Of a DNA stretch of 36,424 bases, positions 16,498 through 25,991 are shown one piece after another. A program made the position numbers and the translations under genes. The number at the start of each line of letters is the position of its first letter. Position 1 is the stretch's first letter. The notes below the pieces were generated by a model, which did no database searches, was not told where the DNA came from, and saw only the letters and a program-made list of their open reading frames with translations. Source of the DNA: Laceyella sediminis (lineage in GTDB: Bacteria > Bacillota > Bacilli > Thermoactinomycetales > Thermoactinomycetaceae); assembly GCF_003003125.1 (NCBI RefSeq), contig NZ_PVTZ01000019.1, positions 1-36,424 on the forward strand, read 5' to 3'.

Positions 16498-18045
16498 ATG
16501 GAAGAAAAAAACAAATCAGGAATTGCCCAACATATCCCTTTGTTGTCGGTGCTGATGTTGGGGATGTTTTTGGCAGTGTTGAACCAAACCCTGCTCAATG
16601 TGGCGATCCCGCATTTGATCAATGAGTTTCATGTAGAAGCGACGACGGCGCAATGGTTGTTAACCGGATATATGCTGGTCAATGGGATTTTGGTTCCCTT
16701 GTCCGCGTATTTGATTGAGCGCTTTGGAGTTCGCGTCCTGTTTTTGGCAGCCATGGTATTTTTCACTGGAGGTGCGCTGTTGTGCGGGATTGCCCCCAAC
16801 TTTTCGACCATGTTGCTAGGGCGTTTGATCCAGGCCGTGGGCGGAGGGATTTTGATGCCGCTGGTCATGGTGATTATCTTGTCTGTCTTTCCTCCCGAAG
16901 CACGGGGGAAAGGTATGGGGATTTTCGGTCTGGGGATGATGTTCGCCCCCGCGGTGGGCCCCACATTGTCCGGTTGGGTGATTGAACACTACAGTTGGCG
17001 CATTTTGTTTAATGGCATGGTGCCTTTAGGGACGCTGGTGATCGTGTTGGCGGCCTTTATGTTGCGTGATCCCCGCAAGCGGGAAAAACCGCGTTTCGAT
17101 TTGTGGGGAACGCTTACTTCTTCACTCGGATTTGGTTTGTTGCTGTATGGGTTGAGCGAAGCCGGTACCAAGGATTGGGATCATCCGCTGGTGGTGGGAT
17201 CGCTGGCAGTGGGGGCTTTTTCGATCTTTTTGTTTGTGGTGTTCCAGTTGAAATCCTCAACACCTATGCTTGACTTTCGCGTGTTCACATACGATATGTT
17301 CACATTGTCTACGGTGATCAGTGTGATTGTGACGATCGCGATGTTCGCAGGGATGTTTCTGTTGCCGATCTATCTCCAGAATCTGCGCGGCTTCACACCC
17401 CTGGAATCCGGTCTGCTCATGTTGCCGGGGGCGATCATCATGGGCGTCATGTCCCCCATTTCGGGATCGATGTTTGATAAGATTGGACCGCGGCCCCTGG
17501 CGGTGGTGGGACTGCTCATCACCACAGTCACCACCTATGAATTTACCCATTTGACGTTGCAGACGAGTTATACCTTTATTTTGATTCTCAACATGGTGCG
17601 TTCGTTTGGGATGTCATTGTTGATGATGACAATCATGACTGCCGGATTGAATCAGTTGCCGCAACAGTTGAACAGCCACGGAACGGCGATGTCCAATACA
17701 TTTCGGCAAATTGCCGGTTCGATGGGGATCAGTGTGATGACCACCATTTTCTCGATGCGTACCCATTTCCACTTGGGCAAGTTGGGCGAGCAAATGAATA
17801 GAATGGACCCGGCGTTCAGCCAGGCTTTTTATGACAAAGCGAGTGAAGTGGCTAGCGCGACGGGATTGCCGATCGCTAAAGCTCAGGAAACAGTCGCCTC
17901 GCTTTTGGTGGGGAAAGCCAACCAGATGGCGGCGGTCATGGGAATCAACGATGCTTTTTGGTGGGCAGCTGGATTTGCTCTGATTGGAATGATTTTGAGC
18001 TTTTTCATGAGGGATGTGCGGAAAGATCAGCACAAGGCAACGTAG
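16498..18045 (+). CDS. MFS drug exporter, DHA2 (EmrB/QacA) type
   Basis: A 515-residue, 14-helix proton-coupled multidrug exporter. Seen are LNQTLLNVAIPHLINEF in TM1, QWLLTGYMLVNGILVPLSAY in TM2, the signature LIERFGVRVLFLAAMVFF, LLGRLIQAVGGGILMP, and motif C in TM5 (GLGMMFAPAVGPTLSGWVIE). Start: two adjacent ATG codons at 16495 and 16498 follow AGGAGGG; 16498 has better spacing, and the frame is open from 16462. As the last gene of the MarR-HlyD-HlyD operon, it would export toxic, mostly hydrophobic compounds with help of the two adaptors. Length agrees with EmrB (about 510). Confidence 0.95.
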   Translation: MEEKNKSGIAQHIPLLSVLMLGMFLAVLNQTLLNVAIPHLINEFHVEATTAQWLLTGYMLVNGILVPLSAYLIERFGVRVLFLAAMVFFTGGALLCGIAPNFSTMLLGRLIQAVGGGILMPLVMVIILSVFPPEARGKGMGIFGLGMMFAPAVGPTLSGWVIEHYSWRILFNGMVPLGTLVIVLAAFMLRDPRKREKPRFDLWGTLTSSLGFGLLLYGLSEAGTKDWDHPLVVGSLAVGAFSIFLFVVFQLKSSTPMLDFRVFTYDMFTLSTVISVIVTIAMFAGMFLLPIYLQNLRGFTPLESGLLMLPGAIIMGVMSPISGSMFDKIGPRPLAVVGLLITTVTTYEFTHLTLQTSYTFILILNMVRSFGMSLLMMTIMTAGLNQLPQQLNSHGTAMSNTFRQIAGSMGISVMTTIFSMRTHFHLGKLGEQMNRMDPAFSQAFYDKASEVASATGLPIAKAQETVASLLVGKANQMAAVMGINDAFWWAAGFALIGMILSFFMRDVRKDQHKAT

Positions 18046-18081
18046 TCACATCAGCGGAAGGTAAGAGGTGGATAAAGAGAA

Positions 18082-18106
18082 AGACCGCATTTACAATATG
18101 CGGTCT
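18082..18106. terminator. Hairpin between convergent exporter and kinase genes
   Basis: AGACCGCAT pairs perfectly with ATGCGGTCT around a 7-nt loop. The plus side lacks a T tract; the minus side continues TTTCTCTTTATCC, so it may serve the minus-strand kinase unit better. The 127 nt from here to the kinase stop hold nothing else recognisable. Confidence 0.5.
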
Positions 18107-18232
18107 CAGTAAGAGAGGCTGACTGAGGTGTCTGGGTGAATCTGTTCTAGACAAACGAATTTTATATAAAACTTGTTACAAATGTTATACAAAAGCTTAT
18201 AAAAATGTGCATAAATCAAGAAACCTACCCGT

Positions 18233-20290
18233 TTATTGGATGGGGGCTTGTGTGTTTACATCCTCGTCAATTGCCGGTTTCAATGGAAAGATGAGTCGGA
18301 TCACGGTCCCCTCTCCCACGCGGCTTTCCGCTTTCACTCGGCCCCCCATGGCTTCCACCATGTTTTTGACCAATGCAAGGCCTAGTCCGGCGCCTTGTGA
18401 GTGGCGCCCGGATTTTCCCCGGTAATACCGCTCAAAGATGTAAGGAAGATCTTCCTGGGGGATTCCGCTTCCTGTATCGATCACTTCAATCGTCAATTCG
18501 GAGCCGTTTGTCTGGCAGGTCAGCATGATCATCGCCCCTTCCGGGGTGTGGCGCAAAGCGTTGCGCAACAGGTTTTGCAGGATTTGTTCCAGAATCTTGG
18601 CATCGGCTTGGATCGGCGGAAGATTTGGTCCCAGATCCAATTCCATAGCGATTTTCTTTTTTTGCCAAGCGATACGGGAAAATCCGGCGTGCAGTTGCTT
18701 TAAGAGTGGAGGAATCTCGCACGTTTCGATCTCCAACGTTGATTCCAGTGATTGTTTGTCATCTTGAATTGCAGCAGAAAACAGTTCATCAATTAATTGT
18801 TTTAGGCGAATGGTTTCCCGTTTCAACAGGGCGATGTCCACCGGCTCATCCCCTTCCGGTTGCTGATCCAGTAGCTCCAAGTAGCCGAGCAGGATGGCAA
18901 TGGGATTCCGCAATTCATGGGAGACATCAGCTACAAATTCCCGTTTCCCCATCAATAAATTTTCCACTTGCCGTTTCTCTTTTGCCAAATGGTTCGTCGT
19001 TTCTTCCAGACTGGCGGCCACTTGATTAAGTTGCTGGCTTAACACGCCTAATTCGTCTTGTTGCTGGTCTTTGATCCGGGCTGATAATTTGCCGGTAGAC
19101 CAAGCGTGTGCCGCCAACGCCACCTCGCCGATGCGGAGTGTAAGCGGTTTGGCACGCAGATAGGCGAAGGGCAGCGCAAGCAGAAAAGCGACGCCGATCG
19201 TCAACAAGATCAATGGAATGGAGAGCAATAAAAAGAGAGACATGACCAATACTACTGTGTCCACATAAAAGAAATCGTCAAACTTAATGATTTGGCACAC
19301 CACGCCGACGATGGTTCCTTTATCGCCGCGCACGGGTGCTCCGGTCATATGTATGCTCCCGCTTTTGATGGGAATGCTGTCCATCTTCCCTTTGCGCACA
19401 ATTTGCTTCACAAATTGCTTTTCTTCATCGGAAACAGGCGGAACTGCCGGTTCTTTGGATGGCTTGTGGTGGCAGTTTGAGGCCAACAATCGGCCTTGCC
19501 TGTCGTAAATTCGCCAGTGCCGTTCCAGTTTGTACGTGGTGTACTTGAAGATCACCTGATCCCAAGCGGTTTCCGGAACGTGCTTGATCCACTCGGGGAG
19601 TTGGGCGATTAAGCGAGTTGAACTCATCATGGGTGCTGCCATGGCTGCCATTTTTTCCGTTTCTTGCTCGCCGCGGACCACTTGTGGAATGAAAAAAGAA
19701 AGGATGTAGAACAGAACCACGCAGATCAACAGGATGACCAGAAACAAGAATAACGAAATGTGAGACAAGGTCATCTGTCTGACTAAGCGGTTGGAAGCCC
19801 ATTGCCACAGCCGATTGAGCAATAGGAATAAGAGTCGAAATGTAAGAAACATAGCAAATGCTAAAAACAACACAAATAGAATATCTTCAAGCGGCTCCTG
19901 GTGTTGGTAGAGCAACTCGGAGTACTGCCGGTAGATGGAGGAGCGGGCCAACAGCTGTTCCATGATCCATTCGGTGACGATGACCATTCCCAAGTAGGGC
20001 AAGAGGAAGTTCAACCATTTCCGCGCGCCGTCCAGCCCTCTGCCCCCACTCCGCAGGCGGTAAGCAGGCCACATGCTCATCCATAATTCAGGTATGAACG
20101 TCAGTACATAGACAATAGCCAATTCGTTCAGCGTATCGATATTCCATATGATTAAAATGAGATAAAGCAAAATAAAAGGGCAAAAAGCTTCGATCAGCGT
20201 GCGCTTGACCGTGGCTGTTTTAAATCCTCTCGGCTGCAAAGGGTTCCCTCCCTTCGGGCTGTTTGCGTCTCTGGTCATTCCTTGGATCAA
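18233..20290 (-). CDS. Membrane sensor histidine kinase with extra N-terminal helices
   Basis: A ~685-residue kinase. Residues ~30-160 hold four hydrophobic segments (CPFILLYLILIIWNIDTL; YLGMVIVTEWIMEQL; ILFVLFLAFAMFLTF and one between). A fifth at ~175-203 (ISLFLFLVILLICVVLFYIL) leads to a ~140-residue extracellular sensor, then a last helix pair and a HAMP linker (~376-430). The HisKA box is FVADVSHELRNPIAILLGYL with phospho-acceptor His458, and the ATPase part shows NLLRNALRH (N box), DTGSGIP (G1) and GAGLGLALVK (G2). Usual kinases of this class have only two helices. The start is uncertain: the TTG at 20290 overlaps the regulator's stop (TTGA), suggesting coupling; an ATG lies at 20278. 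It phosphorylates the regulator encoded just upstream. Signal unknown. Confidence 0.92.
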   Translation of the reverse strand: MIQGMTRDANSPKGGNPLQPRGFKTATVKRTLIEAFCPFILLYLILIIWNIDTLNELAIVYVLTFIPELWMSMWPAYRLRSGGRGLDGARKWLNFLLPYLGMVIVTEWIMEQLLARSSIYRQYSELLYQHQEPLEDILFVLFLAFAMFLTFRLLFLLLNRLWQWASNRLVRQMTLSHISLFLFLVILLICVVLFYILSFFIPQVVRGEQETEKMAAMAAPMMSSTRLIAQLPEWIKHVPETAWDQVIFKYTTYKLERHWRIYDRQGRLLASNCHHKPSKEPAVPPVSDEEKQFVKQIVRKGKMDSIPIKSGSIHMTGAPVRGDKGTIVGVVCQIIKFDDFFYVDTVVLVMSLFLLLSIPLILLTIGVAFLLALPFAYLRAKPLTLRIGEVALAAHAWSTGKLSARIKDQQQDELGVLSQQLNQVAASLEETTNHLAKEKRQVENLLMGKREFVADVSHELRNPIAILLGYLELLDQQPEGDEPVDIALLKRETIRLKQLIDELFSAAIQDDKQSLESTLEIETCEIPPLLKQLHAGFSRIAWQKKKIAMELDLGPNLPPIQADAKILEQILQNLLRNALRHTPEGAMIMLTCQTNGSELTIEVIDTGSGIPQEDLPYIFERYYRGKSGRHSQGAGLGLALVKNMVEAMGGRVKAESRVGEGTVIRLIFPLKPAIDEDVNTQAPIQ

Positions 20291-20991
20291 GAATCGTTTT
20301 TGTCGGCAACGAATTTATACCCGGTTCCCCATACCGTTTGTAATGAAGCAGAGTAAGGTTTCAATTTGCTTCGCAGACGAGAAATGTGCGTGTCGACGGT
20401 GCGGTCGAATCCCTCATATGTAATGTCCCACACTTTCTCCAACAAGTACTTGCGGCTGAACACACGTCCTGGATGCTTGAGGAAAAGGTAGAGGAGCTCG
20501 TATTCTTTAGGAGTGAGATCAAGCAGACGTTGATCGATGGATACTTCTCTTTTTTCCGGATCAAGTTGGATGAACCCATAGTCCAATTTCTGCGGCGTGT
20601 GGATGGGAGAGGTTCCTGGTTGGTGCATCATGGCCATCCGCCGCAACAAAGACCGCACCCTTGCCCGTAGTTCCCCCATGCTAAACGGTTTTGTCATATA
20701 ATCATCCGCTCCGACATCCAGCCCCCAAATTCGCTCCATCTCATGCCCCCGCGCGGTGAGCATGATCACGGGAACGACCGAAGACTCACGCATTTTCCGG
20801 CAGATCTCCACTCCTTCCATATCAGGCAGGTTCCAATCCAAAATCACTAAATCAGGCTGTTTCTTCTGCCACAACTCCATTCCCGCTTGACCATCGGAGG
20901 CAATGAGGGTGTCATGCATATCCAGATGCAAATGCCGGGCGATCAGATGGGACAAATCGCTTTCATCTTCCACTATCAATATTGTCGCCAT
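20287..20991 (-). CDS. OmpR/PhoB-family response regulator
   Basis: A 234-residue regulator. The receiver domain (1-120) shows the acidic pocket VEDESD, phospho-acceptor Asp52 in LVILDWNLPDMEG, and Lys in MTKPFSMGELRARV. The C-terminal winged helix (about 140-234) has REVSIDQRLLDLTPKEYELL and DRTVDTHISRLRSKL, the recognition-helix pattern of the OmpR/PhoB group. The frame opens at 21114, but AGGAGGTGG sits 6 nt before the ATG at 20991, giving the normal start MATILIVEDE. It forms an operon with the kinase, overlapping by 4 nt. The gene faces a C11 protease gene across 265 nt, which could be a target of the system; this is an inference from position. Confidence 0.95.
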   Translation of the reverse strand: MATILIVEDESDLSHLIARHLHLDMHDTLIASDGQAGMELWQKKQPDLVILDWNLPDMEGVEICRKMRESSVVPVIMLTARGHEMERIWGLDVGADDYMTKPFSMGELRARVRSLLRRMAMMHQPGTSPIHTPQKLDYGFIQLDPEKREVSIDQRLLDLTPKEYELLYLFLKHPGRVFSRKYLLEKVWDITYEGFDRTVDTHISRLRSKLKPYSASLQTVWGTGYKFVADKNDS

Positions 20992-21256
20992 TTGTTTCCA
21001 CCTCCTGTAAACCGTGATTGGACAATTAATTTCAGAAAATTGGACAAAGAGGTTTGCCGAGTCATTAAAGTTTGTTTCTTTCCTCATGGTACCGGAGCAG
21101 AATCGGATATTCAATCATTAATGGTATGTTTCCCTTTTTATACAACAGTTTCTATAAGCATTAGAAAAAGTTTTGTAATAACTAATGAATATAATGGGTT
21201 GGTAACGCAAGGAGGGCAAAAAGCCCGCATTTAGATAGATATGGGAGGGAAGCCTG

Positions 21257-23119
21257 GTGCGGTTTATCGGCTGGGCGTTGAGCTTGATCTTGATTTCAAC
21301 CGCGTTATCGCCTGTGCCGCAACAAGCGGATGCAGCGGGAAAGGATGACTACACCCTGATGGTGTACATGGTGGGGTCTGACTTGGAAAGTGGTAGCGGT
21401 TTTGCAAGCAAAGATCTGCGGGAAATGATGGAAGTCGGATCGACACAAAAAACCAACGTAATCGTAGAAACCGGAGGTTCCAACCAATGGAGACAAAAGG
21501 GGATCAGCAATAAATACAATCAACGTTGGTTAGTCAACAAAGGGAAACTTCAACTCTTAAAGAAATTGGAAAATCGGGACATGGGGAAATCGAGCACATT
21601 GAGCGATTTTATCACATGGACCGTAAAAAATTATCCAGCTAAAAAGTACGCCATCGTCTTTTGGAACCACGGTTCAGGAGCGGTGCAGGGGTATGGTGCT
21701 GATGAATTGCACAATTACAACGCGCTGAGGCTGAACGAATTGCGACAGGCATTTGAGACCGCCCGCAAAAAAACAAACGTCCAATTCGACTTGATCGGAT
21801 TTGATGCCTGCCTGATGGCCAGCTTGGAAATTGGCCAATTGCTACAGCCGTATGGAAAATATTTGGTTGCTTCTGAAGAGTTGGAACCGGGCCATGGTTG
21901 GAACTATACTCCCATTGTTAATGCCATTGCGAAAAACGGCTCCATCACTGGGGACCGATTGGGAAAAGTGATCTTGGATGGCTTTAAAAAGCAGGCGCAA
22001 GCAGAAGAGACGGTGGAAGATATCACTTTATCAGTGGTTGATTTGGCCAAGCTAAACCCGGTGGTCACTGCGTTCAGAGACTTGGTAAAAGCGATGAGTG
22101 CAGATGTTGGGAAAGTGGAGCAAGTGAAATGGATCGCAAAGCAACGTTACATCACTGAGGACTATGGGGATATGGGAGGAGAGGGCAGTTCTGATATGGC
22201 TGACCTAGCCGATCTGGCGGCTAATTTGTCCGCGCGGTATCCGAAACAATCGGCTGCGGTGGCCAAGGCTGTCAAGAATGCGGTGAAGCATAACCTCAAC
22301 AGTCCGGGCAATGCCAAAGCCAAAGGCATTTCCATCTATTTTCCGTCCAAAGACAAGACACATTTCAAACGCAATCTGAATATTTATGACAAATATGACA
22401 TCAATCCCACTTATGAGACGTTCTTAGTCTCTTACATCAACCACTTGTTGAAAAAGAAGAGCGGCATCAAATTTAACAACGCTGTCTCGCGGGCCAAGAA
22501 AGAGGTGGCTCCGGCCGGGTATGGGTCCACAGTGGAAGTAAAAGTGAACCAAGAGCAAGCCACTTCCATTGTGGATGTGCGGGGTGTGCTGAGCCAAGCG
22601 GTGTCAGGTGCAAAAGACAAAGTGCGCCTTTTGGGGATCCAGGGAGATCATGTTGGGTTGGATGCCAAATCAGGAACCATCCGTGGGCGCTGGGCGAATG
22701 CTTGGCCTACGCTGGGTGGGGAGTATGTGCCCATGAAAGAGTTGAATAAACAAGGAAACTATGTCACTTATGCGATTCCCGCCAAATTGAACGATGAGGA
22801 CATGGAGCTGATTGTTCTGTTTAACCAATCAGGCCAATCATATGAAGTGTTGGGTGGATGGCACGGCATTGACGCGGAAACAGGCGTGGCCGACCGCAAT
22901 TTGACCCCCATCCAATCAGGAGACAAGTTGACCCTCATGTATCCAGAATATGATAAACAGACAGCCCAAACCAAAATGGTGGCAGGCAAAACATTTGTTG
23001 TGGCGCAAGGTTTGCAGGTGGAGACCAAGCCATTGCCTAAAGGGAAATACGCCTACGGGTTTTATCTCACTGATTACACGCAACAATCGGTTTTGTCTGA
23101 TCTGACGCCAATCAAATAA
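21257..23119 (+). CDS. Secreted clostripain-type cysteine protease (C11)
   Basis: A 620-residue protein. Residues 1-27 are a signal peptide (FIGWALSLILISTALSPVPQ, cleavage near ADA). The C11 domain follows: DDYTLMVYMVGSDLESGSG, then VFWNHGSGAVQGYG with catalytic His138, and LIGFDACLMASLEIGQ with catalytic Cys185. Clostripains cleave after Arg or Lys and mature by self-cleavage; whether this one does is not known. Residues ~420-620 are a beta-rich C-terminal region specific to long bacterial members. The start is GTG with GGGAGGG upstream. It is transcribed alone, away from the two-component genes, and ends at the terminator at 23135. Confidence 0.92.
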   Translation: MRFIGWALSLILISTALSPVPQQADAAGKDDYTLMVYMVGSDLESGSGFASKDLREMMEVGSTQKTNVIVETGGSNQWRQKGISNKYNQRWLVNKGKLQLLKKLENRDMGKSSTLSDFITWTVKNYPAKKYAIVFWNHGSGAVQGYGADELHNYNALRLNELRQAFETARKKTNVQFDLIGFDACLMASLEIGQLLQPYGKYLVASEELEPGHGWNYTPIVNAIAKNGSITGDRLGKVILDGFKKQAQAEETVEDITLSVVDLAKLNPVVTAFRDLVKAMSADVGKVEQVKWIAKQRYITEDYGDMGGEGSSDMADLADLAANLSARYPKQSAAVAKAVKNAVKHNLNSPGNAKAKGISIYFPSKDKTHFKRNLNIYDKYDINPTYETFLVSYINHLLKKKSGIKFNNAVSRAKKEVAPAGYGSTVEVKVNQEQATSIVDVRGVLSQAVSGAKDKVRLLGIQGDHVGLDAKSGTIRGRWANAWPTLGGEYVPMKELNKQGNYVTYAIPAKLNDEDMELIVLFNQSGQSYEVLGGWHGIDAETGVADRNLTPIQSGDKLTLMYPEYDKQTAQTKMVAGKTFVVAQGLQVETKPLPKGKYAYGFYLTDYTQQSVLSDLTPIK

Positions 23120-23134
23120 GTGAGCGATGGAGAT

Positions 23135-23165
23135 AAGCTTCCTGCTACCCCAGGGAGCTTTTTTT
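23135..23165 (+). terminator. Terminator after the C11 protease gene
   Basis: AAGCTTCCTG pairs with CAGGGAGCTT (one T-G pair) around a 6-nt loop and runs into T7. It lies 16 nt past the stop codon. Confidence 0.85.
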
Positions 23166-23797
23166 ATGGTTATAAGTGATCATCGCGTTATCTGGGTAGT
23201 GGCCCAGTCGACTTTACATTAAGCAATCGGTCCGAGTCTATGTCCCTCACGCATGGCGCGTTGCCCGTTCTATCCCTTGCTACTTAGGAGATGAAACCGG
23301 GTGTTGCCTTCATTCCTGCTGCCCAAAATATGGATGGATATTTCCTGTTTAATTTACCTTATTAAGGTATCAATGTATTATTTTCGGTACCTTTCATCCT
23401 CATTTGCCCGTTTCTCGGGGTTAATAAGCACAATAAAACACCAAATAACAATCATGCAAATATACATATTATTTAGTTATTTTATCAAATAATATACTTT
23501 TGATATTTTAAGTTAGTAGTTTTGTCATCGAAATGGGGAGATTAAGTTGAAGACGAACCCATCGCGAGTGAACTAAAGTAGAAAAAAACCTTGGTTTATA
23601 TGGTTTTTAGAGTTGGGGTTTAAATGTATGGATTTAAGGCGATGAGTTCGTCATGGGGTGGGTATTCACTCGAAGAGTGGTGTGTAATTAAAAATAAATT
23701 TTATTATTCAATAGTATATTTTATCCAAGGCGCTTTATTGAAGTAATGGAAATTCATTTCTTAAAGTGTGTATTTTTCCTTATCAAAGCCAGATGTT
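23166..23797. other. Gene-free, A+T-rich region
   Basis: 632 nt between two terminators (C11 protease on plus, thrB on minus) without a gene that has a start site or codon pattern I could support. Apart from an inverted repeat at 23552-23652 I see no tRNA, promoter or recognisable gene remnant. Its low G+C against the flanks suggests old inserted or decayed DNA. Confidence 0.5.
23552..23652. repeat. Inverted repeat in the gene-free region
   Basis: GACGAACCCATCGCG (23552-23566) and the reverse complement of 23638-23652 (GACGAACTCATCGCC) agree at 13 of 15 positions. The 71-nt interior is A+T-rich and contains a small AAAACC/GGTTTT stem. It could be a structured RNA, a protein-binding dyad or remains of a mobile element; nothing decides between these. 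Confidence 0.35.
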
Positions 23798-23828
23798 GAA
23801 AAAGCCACGGATGTTAAGTATCCGTGGC
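23798..23828 (-). terminator. Terminator of the thrC-thrB operon
   Basis: On the minus strand GCCACGGAT pairs perfectly with ATCCGTGGC around a 7-nt loop and is followed by TTTTTC. It lies 57 nt past the thrB stop codon. Confidence 0.85.
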
Positions 23829-23885
23829 GTCATGATGCAGATGGGTGTAGTGAGGGTTTTTTTGGGCGGCAACGCCGCTATGTGG

Positions 23886-24806
23886 TTAAAAAGGTGCTTG
23901 ATCAAGTTGCCGCGCCTGGGCACCGGCAAGGCACGGAGACAGCTCGACGAGGTCGATCGCGATGCCCAGCTTTTCATATAAGCGCCGAAAGTAGGATGCT
24001 GCTTGTTGGACGTTTTCGCAGGCGGCCAAGAGTGTTGGCCCGGCACCGCTCAAGGCCACGCCATACGCCCCATGATGCCGTGCTTCTGCAATCGCTTCTT
24101 GCAATCCAGGCACGAGCGGAAGCCGATAAGGCTGATGAAACAAATCATCCATCGCTACGGAAAGGAATTCCCATCGTTTTTGCAACAAGGCGGCTACCAG
24201 CAGATTGGCCCGGCTACTTGATAGAATGGCATCTTCTTTGGAATAGGACTTAGGCAACACGCGGCGAGCCTGTTCGGTGAAGAGCGTTTGTTGCGGGATG
24301 ACGGCTAAAAACGGCAAATCAGGGGGAGGGCAAGGGAGGATGTGAGCCTGTTCTTCGTCCCATGTGCCGACCACCATTCCGCCGTAAAGGGAGGCCCCCA
24401 CATTGTCGGGATGCCCTTCCCATCGTGTGGCGCGTTGCAACAACTCCTGTTTGGACCACTTTTCACCCAACATTCGGTTGGCGGCCAGATATGCGCCGAC
24501 GATAGCTGCCGCGCTACTGCCCAGCCCCCGAGCCAACGGGATTTCATTTTCGATCTCCAATGTAAAGGGGGGAAGGACTGTCTGGGCTTCCGCAAATGCC
24601 TGTTTCATTACGTTGACGATCAGGTTGTTCTCATCCAGAGGAATATCCTTTCCCGCTCCGGAGATGACACGAATGTGTAAGTGGGTGGAAGGCGAAAAAC
24701 GCAAACGCAGATAACGATTAAACGCCAATCCGATTGAGTCGAACCCGGGGCCTAGATTGGCGGTGCTACAAGGAACAGATACTTCAAAAGGGGCGAACGA
24801 CATCAT
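23886..24806 (-). CDS. thrB: Homoserine kinase
   Basis: A 306-residue GHMP-family kinase that converts homoserine and ATP to O-phosphohomoserine, the step before threonine synthase. The ATP-binding motif [19 protein letters not shown] (residues 90-108) is clear, with the N-terminal [18 protein letters not shown] and the C-terminal [14 protein letters not shown] typical of ThrB. The ATG at 24806 overlaps the thrC stop (ATGA), with a second ATG directly after; GGAGAGGGG upstream fits either. It is the second gene of a thrC-thrB operon. The homoserine dehydrogenase gene, which heads this operon in B. subtilis, is not here. Confidence 0.97.
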   Translation of the reverse strand: MMSFAPFEVSVPCSTANLGPGFDSIGLAFNRYLRLRFSPSTHLHIRVISGAGKDIPLDENNLIVNVMKQAFAEAQTVLPPFTLEIENEIPLARGLGSSAAAIVGAYLAANRMLGEKWSKQELLQRATRWEGHPDNVGASLYGGMVVGTWDEEQAHILPCPPPDLPFLAVIPQQTLFTEQARRVLPKSYSKEDAILSSSRANLLVAALLQKRWEFLSVAMDDLFHQPYRLPLVPGLQEAIAEARHHGAYGVALSGAGPTLLAACENVQQAASYFRRLYEKLGIAIDLVELSPCLAGAQARQLDQAPF

Positions 24807-25870
24807 CGCGTAAGACCCCTCTCCATGACGACATGCTGAAGAATCGCTTCTTTGCTACAGGGGATGACTTCCGGTTTGACATCGAGCGATTCCAAGGCGG
24901 TAGTAGGATCTTTCAAGCCATTTCCGGTCAAGACGCACACAACGGTAGATCCAGCGGGCAAGCAGCCTTGACGGTGCTGTTTGATCACTCCGGCAACGGA
25001 GGCGGCGGAAGCCGGTTCACAAAACACTCCCTCCATGCGGGCGATCATGCGGTAGGCGGCCAAGATTTCCTCATCTGTCACACTGCCGATCAATCCTTTG
25101 GATTCCGTCGCGGCGGCCACGGCTGTTTGCCAGCTGGCGGGATTGCCGATGCGGATGGCGGTAGCGATGGTTTCCGGATTTTCAATCGGCTCTCCACGCA
25201 CGATCGCGGCGGAACCTTCGGCTTCAAAGCCCCACATGTTAGGCAGATGTTGGATGCGACGTGCTTGGGAGTATTCGTTAAAGCCTTTCCAGTATGCGGT
25301 GATGTTGCCGGCGTTGCCAACCGGGATGGCCAAGATGTCCGGGGCTTGTCCCAGTTGGTCGCACACTTCAAAAGCGGCCGTTTTTTGCCCTTCGATTCGA
25401 TAAGAGTTGATGGAATTCACCAAGGTGATGGGATATTCATCAGTAATTTCGCGCACCAGCGCCAGCGCCTGATCAAAATTTCCTTCCATCGCCAACACTT
25501 TGGCTCCGTACATGACCGCTTGGGATAGTTTCCCTAAGGCAATATGTTGATGGGGAACCACAACGTAACAGTCAAGCCCCAACTTGGCGGCATAGGCAGC
25601 GGCCGAGGCGGATGTGTTGCCGGTAGAGGCGCACATGACTGCCTCGCTCCCTTCTTCTTTGGCCTTGGCGATGGCCAGAACCATGCCGCGGTCTTTAAAC
25701 GAACCGGTGGGGTTGGCCCCTTCAAATTTAAGGTACAGTTGAACACCGAGTTCCTGGGAGAGTCGGGCCGCGTGATAAAGCGGGGTTTCCCCTTCATATA
25801 AAGTCAAAGCGGGCGTCTGCTCTGTGACTGGCAAAAACGGACGGTATTTTTCCAAGATTCCTTGTCTCAT
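24803..25870 (-). CDS. thrC: Threonine synthase
   Basis: A 355-residue PLP enzyme that converts O-phosphohomoserine to threonine. The cofactor lysine is Lys59 in [14 protein letters not shown], and [16 protein letters not shown]-like text ([20 protein letters not shown]) is the phosphate-binding loop. [14 protein letters not shown] and [10 protein letters not shown] are also family marks. The frame is open to 25951, but AAAAAGGGG precedes the ATG at 25870, giving the usual length of the Bacillus-type enzyme. It is co-transcribed with thrB, with a sigma-A-type promoter at 25963-25991. No T-box or other leader control was seen. Confidence 0.97.
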   Translation of the reverse strand: MRQGILEKYRPFLPVTEQTPALTLYEGETPLYHAARLSQELGVQLYLKFEGANPTGSFKDRGMVLAIAKAKEEGSEAVMCASTGNTSASAAAYAAKLGLDCYVVVPHQHIALGKLSQAVMYGAKVLAMEGNFDQALALVREITDEYPITLVNSINSYRIEGQKTAAFEVCDQLGQAPDILAIPVGNAGNITAYWKGFNEYSQARRIQHLPNMWGFEAEGSAAIVRGEPIENPETIATAIRIGNPASWQTAVAAATESKGLIGSVTDEEILAAYRMIARMEGVFCEPASAASVAGVIKQHRQGCLPAGSTVVCVLTGNGLKDPTTALESLDVKPEVIPCSKEAILQHVVMERGLTR

Positions 25871-25962
25871 TGCATCGATCCCCTTTTTAGATTGTGATCT
25901 GGTTGACATGGGCGATGTGACAATGTTCTTCTCGAAAATACATATGTTCATTCATTGCGAAC

Positions 25963-25991
25963 ATTTTACCTTTGCTTGAATACTTCTTCAA
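25963..25991 (-). promoter_or_regulatory. Promoter of the thrC-thrB operon
   Basis: On the minus strand TTGAAG and TAAAAT are separated by 17 nt, giving a start about 85 nt before the thrC codon. The -35 element is part of a small dyad (CTTGAA...TTCAAG, 25975-25991) that could bind a regulator. Confidence 0.65.

Noticed and set aside
24734-25528. 264-codon open frame on plus across thrB/thrC
   Set aside because: It lies fully antisense to the well-supported thrC and thrB genes; long antisense frames are a by-product of their codon use.
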